DNA of 64,000 bases from positions 2,728,001 to 2,792,000 of the forward strand of contig NZ_CP139972.1 of NCBI RefSeq assembly GCF_034424315.1, in the 5' to 3' direction. Of the stretch, positions 59,288-64,000 are shown piece after piece. The notes beneath the pieces were generated by a model. It searched no databases. It was not told the origin of the DNA and worked only from the letters and a program-made list of their open reading frames with translations. A program made the translations under genes and the position numbers. The stretch's first letter is position 1; every line of letters begins with the position of its first letter. The stretch comes from Chitinophaga sancti. GTDB taxonomy: Bacteria; Bacteroidota; Bacteroidia; Chitinophagales; Chitinophagaceae.

Positions 59288-60508
59288 ATGCAAACCATCA
59301 ATTACCTTCCTCCCAACTCTTTTTTGGAATCTTTATTAAGATCACAGGCAAGCCGCCTTGGCCCTGTATTTTCGGACCCAGAACGGTATCAATTACAAAT
59401 TATTTATACCAGGATCGACCGGGATGACCAAAATCAGCCTCATTGCAGGGATTTCACCTACAGACTGGATGATCATGCATATTTTTACCCAGCCTCTACC
59501 ATAAAGCTCGCAGCTGCAGCCCTGGCCCTGGAAAAGCTGAACGACCTTGCTATTCCGGGCCTGGACCGGCATACCCCCATGCTCACCGATAGTTTGCCCG
59601 GTGCTACTCCTGCCGCCTTCACTGACGCCACCTCTCCTTCCGGGCTCCCTTCCATCGGTAATTATATTAAGAAGATCCTGCTGGTCAGTGACAACGATGC
59701 TTTTAACCGGCTGTATGAATTTATCGGCCAGGAGTCCTTTAATAAAGAACTGTGGGCAAAGGGCTACCCCGGGGTACAGGTCCTTCACCGGCTGGGAGTG
59801 ACCGGAATTTCCCCCGAAAAAAACAGGTATACCAACGCCATTATCTTTCGCAGGGGTCGAAAAGTGATCTGGCAACAACCGATTCAATATAGCCCACTCA
59901 GCTTTTCCACCAGGAATGATAAAATGGGGAAGGCATATTATAATGAGGAGAAAAAATTGATACAGGCACCCATGGATGCCTCGCTGAAAAACAGGGTCAG
60001 CCTGTCGGATCTGCATAAAATTCTAAAAAGCATTATTTTCCCTGATCTTGTAACAAAATCTCAACGTTTCCGTTTAAAAGAGGACGACTATGGATTTTTA
60101 TACCGCTGCATGTCAGCACAACCGGAAGAATCGGAGCGACCAACTTACGATCCTGCAGCATTTCATCATAACTATGTGAAATTTCTGTTGTTCGGTGCAG
60201 AGAAAAATAACCGTATCAGTGGTGATGTACGCAGCTTTAACAAACCTGGATGGGCTTATGGAACTTTAACAGACATTGCCTATATAGCAGACTTTAGCCA
60301 CCAGGTAGAATTTATGTTATCTACAACTGTGTATGTAAACGATAATAACGGAATTTTGTCCGACGAAAATTACCAGTTTAAACAGATAGGCGAACCATTT
60401 ATGCAGGCTTTGGGTGAGCTTATTTATAATTATGAACGCCAGCGGCAGCGGGCCTATAGCCCAGATCTGTCCAGGTTCACAATTGACTATTCCAAAAAGG
60501 CTTTTTAA
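59288..60508 (+). CDS. Serine hydrolase of the beta-lactamase/PBP fold
   Basis: A 406-residue protein with the SxxK motif S70-TIK-73 (YFYPASTIKLAAAALAL) and an SDN motif at 134-136 (LLVSDNDAFNRLYEFIG), as in class A beta-lactamase-like enzymes. The KTG motif appears as KPG in FNKPGWAYGT. The omega-loop Glu of true class A enzymes was not found, so penicillinase activity is doubtful; a peptidase or esterase role is more likely. No signal peptide was seen at the chosen start, which is odd for this fold. It is the first gene after secDF on the other strand. Confidence 0.8.
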   Translation: MQTINYLPPNSFLESLLRSQASRLGPVFSDPERYQLQIIYTRIDRDDQNQPHCRDFTYRLDDHAYFYPASTIKLAAAALALEKLNDLAIPGLDRHTPMLTDSLPGATPAAFTDATSPSGLPSIGNYIKKILLVSDNDAFNRLYEFIGQESFNKELWAKGYPGVQVLHRLGVTGISPEKNRYTNAIIFRRGRKVIWQQPIQYSPLSFSTRNDKMGKAYYNEEKKLIQAPMDASLKNRVSLSDLHKILKSIIFPDLVTKSQRFRLKEDDYGFLYRCMSAQPEESERPTYDPAAFHHNYVKFLLFGAEKNNRISGDVRSFNKPGWAYGTLTDIAYIADFSHQVEFMLSTTVYVNDNNGILSDENYQFKQIGEPFMQALGELIYNYERQRQRAYSPDLSRFTIDYSKKAF

Positions 60509-60548
60509 AAAAACCAAGTTCTAATTCTATATTAAACAAGTGAGTGAA

Positions 60549-61265
60549 ATGGTAACAAGTAAACGTTTCGGGGCAGTTGCGGCCCTTCTTGCAATGGTAA
60601 CAGGGTTTACCGCATGTTTGAAAACTGAAAACACAACTCCTTCAAGACCCGTAGCAGCTTTCGTAGTGATCAACGGTATCAGCAGTGCTGCCAAACTGGA
60701 TTTCTACGACAACTCTACCAAAATTAAGGACAGCGTCTCCACCGGCTTTGCAGGTTATAACTACCAGGCTTATGGCGGCGTACATATCTTTGAACTGAAA
60801 AGATATGCTACCGGCACTACTGTAGTATCTACCAGTGCTGCTACCTACGATTCACTGAACTACTACACCCTGGTGGCATTCGGTGATTCTACCTCACCGG
60901 TGTTCTATCCGATCAAGGATAGTGAATTCAATGGTGCAAATACAGCTAATCTGAATATCCGTTTCTGGAACTTATCTTCCAACATTGGCCCGGTTGACCT
61001 GTATCTGAACGCTACCAAGGTAGACAGCAATGTGACCTTCTCAATGTCCAGGCCAACGACTGTGTTCAAGGCCCTGAGCACTGTAACCAGCGCTACTTCC
61101 ATCACCGTGAAGAAAGCTGGTACTTCTACAGTGGTAGCTACCAACAATTCTTCTACTACCCAGCTGTCTGTAAGTGGTGTATACACTATCTTCCTGACAG
61201 GCAATGCCAATGTCACCACTGGTTCCCTGGCACCTTATGTAGGTTATATCAAGAGTTATTATTAA
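60549..61265 (+). CDS. DUF4397 lipoprotein
   Basis: A 238-residue protein with a lipoprotein signal (MVTGFTACLKTE, Cys at about residue 22 from the ATG). The DUF4397 domain (RPVAAFVVINGISSAAKLDF, GGVHIFELKRYATG, LRFWNLSSNIGPVDLYLN) is a beta-sandwich of unknown function frequent in Bacteroidota, presumed surface-exposed. An upstream GTG at 60540 would add three residues. It starts 40 bases after the serine hydrolase gene. Confidence 0.85.
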   Translation: MVTSKRFGAVAALLAMVTGFTACLKTENTTPSRPVAAFVVINGISSAAKLDFYDNSTKIKDSVSTGFAGYNYQAYGGVHIFELKRYATGTTVVSTSAATYDSLNYYTLVAFGDSTSPVFYPIKDSEFNGANTANLNIRFWNLSSNIGPVDLYLNATKVDSNVTFSMSRPTTVFKALSTVTSATSITVKKAGTSTVVATNNSSTTQLSVSGVYTIFLTGNANVTTGSLAPYVGYIKSYY

Positions 61266-61270
61266 TAGAA

Positions 61271-61303
61271 AAACCCGCTTCTGCCAGATGCAGAAGCGGG
61301 TTT
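61271..61303 (+). terminator. Terminator of the DUF4397 gene
   Basis: AAACCCGCTTCTGC (61271-61284) and GCAGAAGCGGGTTT (61290-61303), with more Ts following. Confidence 0.92.
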
Positions 61304-61321
61304 TTCCCCTATCTTAGCCCT

Positions 61322-62941
61322 ATGAGGCTATCTATCCTTTTCATATTACTGCTATCCAATACCCTTAGTAAGGCCCAGACTTCCCGCTATATTATTCAGC
61401 TGCGCGATAAGGCGCACAGTACCTGGTCACCAGACCAACCATCCCAGTTTCTGAGTACCAAAGCGCTTGAACGCAGAACCAAACAACATATTTCTATAGA
61501 CAGCACAGACCTGCCGGTATCCAGCTCTTACCGCGATAGTATCCTTGCTGCCGGTAATGTTAACATCCTTTATACTTCCCGCTGGTTCAATCAAATCATT
61601 ATACAAACTTCTGATACTGCTGCCATCAGAAAGATCAGATCCTTTTCATTTGTAGTCAATACCCGTAGCGAGGGCCGGAAATCCGCTGCCAGGAAGGACA
61701 GACCAGCCGCGGAAAAGGTCAGTGCCGATGAATATTATGGTGTAGCAAAATCGCAGGTGGAATTGCATCATGCACAATCGCTGCATGATAAGAATTATAG
61801 AGGACAGGATATGGTCATTGCTGTCATTGATAATGGTTTCCCATCTGCCAATGTAAACAGGGCATTTACTACGACGAAGATCATCAGTACCTGGGATTTT
61901 GTCAACGCGGCTGCTAACGTATATGCCTATGGTGATCATGGTACAGAAGTACTTTCCATACTCGCGGCCAATCTTCCGAATGAGATGGTAGGATCGGCTC
62001 CTGAAGCGGGTTACATATTACTACGCACCGAAGAAACCGAATGGGAAAAACCCATCGAAGAAAATAACTGGGTGGCTGCTGCCGAATATGCTGACAGTGC
62101 GGGTGCAGACCTTCTCTCCTCTTCTCTTGGTTACAACACTTTTGATGATCCTCTTTATAATCACAGCTATTCAGATCTGGACGGGAAGACGACCATCATC
62201 GCCCGTGCCGCCTCCATGGCTGCTGCCAAGGGCATGATCGTGGTCGTTGCCGCTGGCAATGAAGGTAATAATGACTGGCATTATATACTTACTCCCGGCG
62301 ATGCAGATAATGTGCTGACAGTAGGTGCTGTAGATGCTGATGGCAGGCTTGCTGATTTCAGCGGCCATGGCCCAACTGCCGATGGTCGTATTAAACCGGA
62401 TGTTGTATCCCTGGGCCAGTATGGCAGGATCGTTTTACCCAATGGCACCATTAGTGTGGGAAGCGGTACGTCCTTTGCCACACCTGTGATAGCGGGTTTC
62501 ACGGCTTGTTTGTGGCAGGCATTTCCCAATTGCACAAATAGTCAGATCATCAATGCCATCAGGGCGGGCAGCAGCCAGTATACTGCACCAGACAATGATC
62601 TGGGCTATGGGATCCCCAACTTTACTACGGCATTCAATATACTGAAAGCCAGTATTTTATCGGGTGACAGCAGCCTGCTGCAGCATAGTTGGCTGAAAGC
62701 TTTACCCAACCCTTTTAGTAGCAGTCTCAAAGCTTATCTTCATGCAAACGCAGGTCAAAAGGTAGAACTGGCCCTTTATGATAATAATGGCCGCAGGATC
62801 AGGACGACGACGTTTACCGCTGATACAGATTATTATTATTACGACTGGCAGGCGGATTTTTCAGTCTTACCTGCTGGTATATATTATTTAAGAGGTCAAA
62901 AAGGGAAGGATAAGGCCGTTGTGAAGCTTCTGAAACGTTAA
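61322..62941 (+). CDS. Subtilisin-like serine protease (S8) with T9SS sorting domain
   Basis: A 539-residue protein with a signal peptide (ending SKA before QTS), a propeptide-like segment (about 20-140), and a subtilase catalytic domain: D170 (IAVIDNGF), H206 (YGDHGTEVLS) and S384 (GSGTSFATPVI). The C-terminal about 75 residues (from LKALPNPFSSSLKAYL) form a type A sorting domain that ends LPAGIYYLRGQKGKDKAVVKLLKR-like, marking it for the type IX secretion system and cell-surface attachment or release. A TATCTTAG element ends four bases before the ATG, so the mRNA may be leaderless. Confidence 0.93.
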   Translation: MRLSILFILLLSNTLSKAQTSRYIIQLRDKAHSTWSPDQPSQFLSTKALERRTKQHISIDSTDLPVSSSYRDSILAAGNVNILYTSRWFNQIIIQTSDTAAIRKIRSFSFVVNTRSEGRKSAARKDRPAAEKVSADEYYGVAKSQVELHHAQSLHDKNYRGQDMVIAVIDNGFPSANVNRAFTTTKIISTWDFVNAAANVYAYGDHGTEVLSILAANLPNEMVGSAPEAGYILLRTEETEWEKPIEENNWVAAAEYADSAGADLLSSSLGYNTFDDPLYNHSYSDLDGKTTIIARAASMAAAKGMIVVVAAGNEGNNDWHYILTPGDADNVLTVGAVDADGRLADFSGHGPTADGRIKPDVVSLGQYGRIVLPNGTISVGSGTSFATPVIAGFTACLWQAFPNCTNSQIINAIRAGSSQYTAPDNDLGYGIPNFTTAFNILKASILSGDSSLLQHSWLKALPNPFSSSLKAYLHANAGQKVELALYDNNGRRIRTTTFTADTDYYYYDWQADFSVLPAGIYYLRGQKGKDKAVVKLLKR

Positions 62942-63003
62942 GTATTTCCGTTCCTCCTAATTACGATCACACATTTCTTCCGCCATCAGTTACAAATTTA
63001 TTG

Positions 63004-63011
63004 TAGGTTTG
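63004..63011 (+). promoter_or_regulatory. -7 element of the aminotransferase gene
   Basis: A perfect TAGGTTTG, about 34 bases before the ATG at 63045; the -33 side is weak. Confidence 0.5.
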
Positions 63012-63044
63012 TTGCTGGTCGCGCACCTACTAAACATTTTTGTT

Positions 63045-64000
63045 ATGAAGCATTTGGAATTAGCAGAAAGGCTGTCAAGAATCTCTGAGCCACAAACGAT
63101 CAAAATGGCTAAGCTGAGCCGTGAGTTGAAAGCGCAGGGTATAGACGTTGTAGATCTGAGTATTGGCGAACCTGACTTTGACACGCCTGCCCACATCAGG
63201 GAGGCAGCAAAAAAAGCCATCGACGAAGGCTTTACACATTACACACCGGTAGCTGGTATTGCAGATCTGCGTGCGGCGGTGGTGAAGAAACTGCAACGTG
63301 ATAACAATCTGGAATATCTGCCCGAGCAGATTGTGGTATCGACCGGTGCCAAGCAAAGTATTGCCAATGCAGTACTGAGTGTAATCAATCCCGGTGATGA
63401 GGTGATCATCCCTACACCATATTGGGTTACTTATTCAGAATTAGTAAAACTCTGTCAGGGTAAGGTTGTGTTCGTACCCTGCAGTATCGAAAATAAATTT
63501 AAGATCACACCTGCGCAACTGGAAGCGGCGATCACGCCTAAGACTAAGTTGTTCATGTTCTCCTCTCCCTGCAATCCTACGGGATCTGTATATAGTAAGG
63601 AAGAACTGAAAGCGCTGGCAGCTGTATTTGCGAAGTATCCGGGTATCTATGTATTGGCTGATGAGATCTATGAATACATCAATTATGTAGGTAAGCATGA
63701 GAGCATTGCACAGTTCGAAGGTATGAAGGAACGTACGCTTATTATCAATGGTCTGAGTAAGGGCTTTGCGATGACAGGATGGCGTTTGGGCTACCTGGTA
63801 GCACCTACAGCTGTAGCAAAGGCAGCAGAAAACATCCAGAGCCAGTTCACTTCTGCTACCTGCTCTATTACCCAGAAAGCGGCAGTAGCAGCGCTGAATG
63901 GTCCAAAAGATTCTGCTGACGAGATGCTGGCTGAGTTCATAAAGAGAAAGGCTTTTGTATTTGAGCAGATGAGCCAGATACCTGGTCTGAAACTGATCAA
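63045..64000 (+). CDS. Aspartate aminotransferase-like PLP enzyme (cut by window edge)
   Basis: The first 318 residues of a fold I aminotransferase, still open at the window end. The start MKHLELAERLSRISEPQTIKMAKL and the motifs LSIGEPDFDTPAHIREAA, SPCNPTGSVYSKEEL, ADEIYEYI and the PLP lysine K239 in GLSKGFAMTGWRLGY are characteristic of class Ib aspartate aminotransferase (AspC-like). Other substrates of the same family cannot be excluded. Confidence 0.93.
   Translation, partial: MKHLELAERLSRISEPQTIKMAKLSRELKAQGIDVVDLSIGEPDFDTPAHIREAAKKAIDEGFTHYTPVAGIADLRAAVVKKLQRDNNLEYLPEQIVVSTGAKQSIANAVLSVINPGDEVIIPTPYWVTYSELVKLCQGKVVFVPCSIENKFKITPAQLEAAITPKTKLFMFSSPCNPTGSVYSKEELKALAAVFAKYPGIYVLADEIYEYINYVGKHESIAQFEGMKERTLIINGLSKGFAMTGWRLGYLVAPTAVAKAAENIQSQFTSATCSITQKAAVAALNGPKDSADEMLAEFIKRKAFVFEQMSQIPGLKLI

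Overview
The window is a stretch of chromosome from a member of the Bacteroidota, most likely family Chitinophagaceae (Chitinophaga-like). This rests on several things seen together: a short primary sigma factor without region 1.1, promoters of the TTTG/TAnnTTTG type, a fused SecD-SecF, a TonB-dependent receptor with a DUF4249 lipoprotein, head-GIN (DUF2807) proteins, DUF3822 next to rsmD, an STN-domain protein and a subtilase with a type IX secretion sorting domain. The genus is an inference; there is no rRNA here. No prophage, IS element, CRISPR array, tRNA or rRNA was recognised.

Layout. 1-5.2 kb: the edge of an AraC-family regulator, a small HMA-like protein, and a TonB receptor/DUF4249/outer-membrane protein unit behind an ECF-type promoter. 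5.3-9.2 kb: a BlaI repressor and BlaR1-like M56 protease pair behind twin palindromic operators, then a secreted papain-type peptidase. 9.4-13.8 kb: acylphosphatase, 2H phosphoesterase-like protein, tpiA, a GlmU-like protein, L31 type B and YajQ. 13.9-19.8 kb: an ECF sigma/anti-sigma/surface-protein operon and an outer-membrane barrel gene with a matching promoter. 19.8-25.6 kb: hemerythrin, Lgt, bacilliredoxin, Hsp20, a kinase-less membrane sensor, a candidate small RNA and arginine decarboxylase. 25.8-35 kb: WbqC, LEA-like lipoprotein, HMA protein, pyrE, NUDIX, thioesterase-coaD-rsmD-DUF3822, an RMDN-like TPR protein, folB, trxB and the primary sigma factor.

35.2-46.5 kb: threonine aldolase, valS, a hypothetical secreted protein, a palindrome-rich spacer, a metallopeptidase/propeller/barrel protein, L-serine dehydratase, a tandem-repeat array, an FKBP lipoprotein and an STN-barrel protein. 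46.6-51.4 kb: groEL-groES diverging from nusB, then DUF1573, yajC and coaE. 51.5-64 kb: SNF2 helicase, a GH5-like protein, secDF, a serine hydrolase, DUF4397 lipoprotein, a T9SS subtilase and the start of an aspartate aminotransferase.

The housekeeping content is ordinary. Regulation and the spacers are more interesting. The window holds both the primary sigma factor and many of its likely promoters, several of which would give leaderless mRNAs. It also holds two different ECF-type promoter classes, each at two places. Three spacers (7.7-7.95, 39.5-39.85 and 44.38-44.73 kb) are filled with repeats or long perfect palindromes that no gene explains, and a fourth (23.8-24.1 kb) looks like a structured RNA locus. 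The best protein-level leads are the 39.9-42.7 kb three-part protein, a GH5-like protein with an altered acid/base motif, and an RMDN-like TPR protein. All family assignments come from reading motifs; no database search was run.
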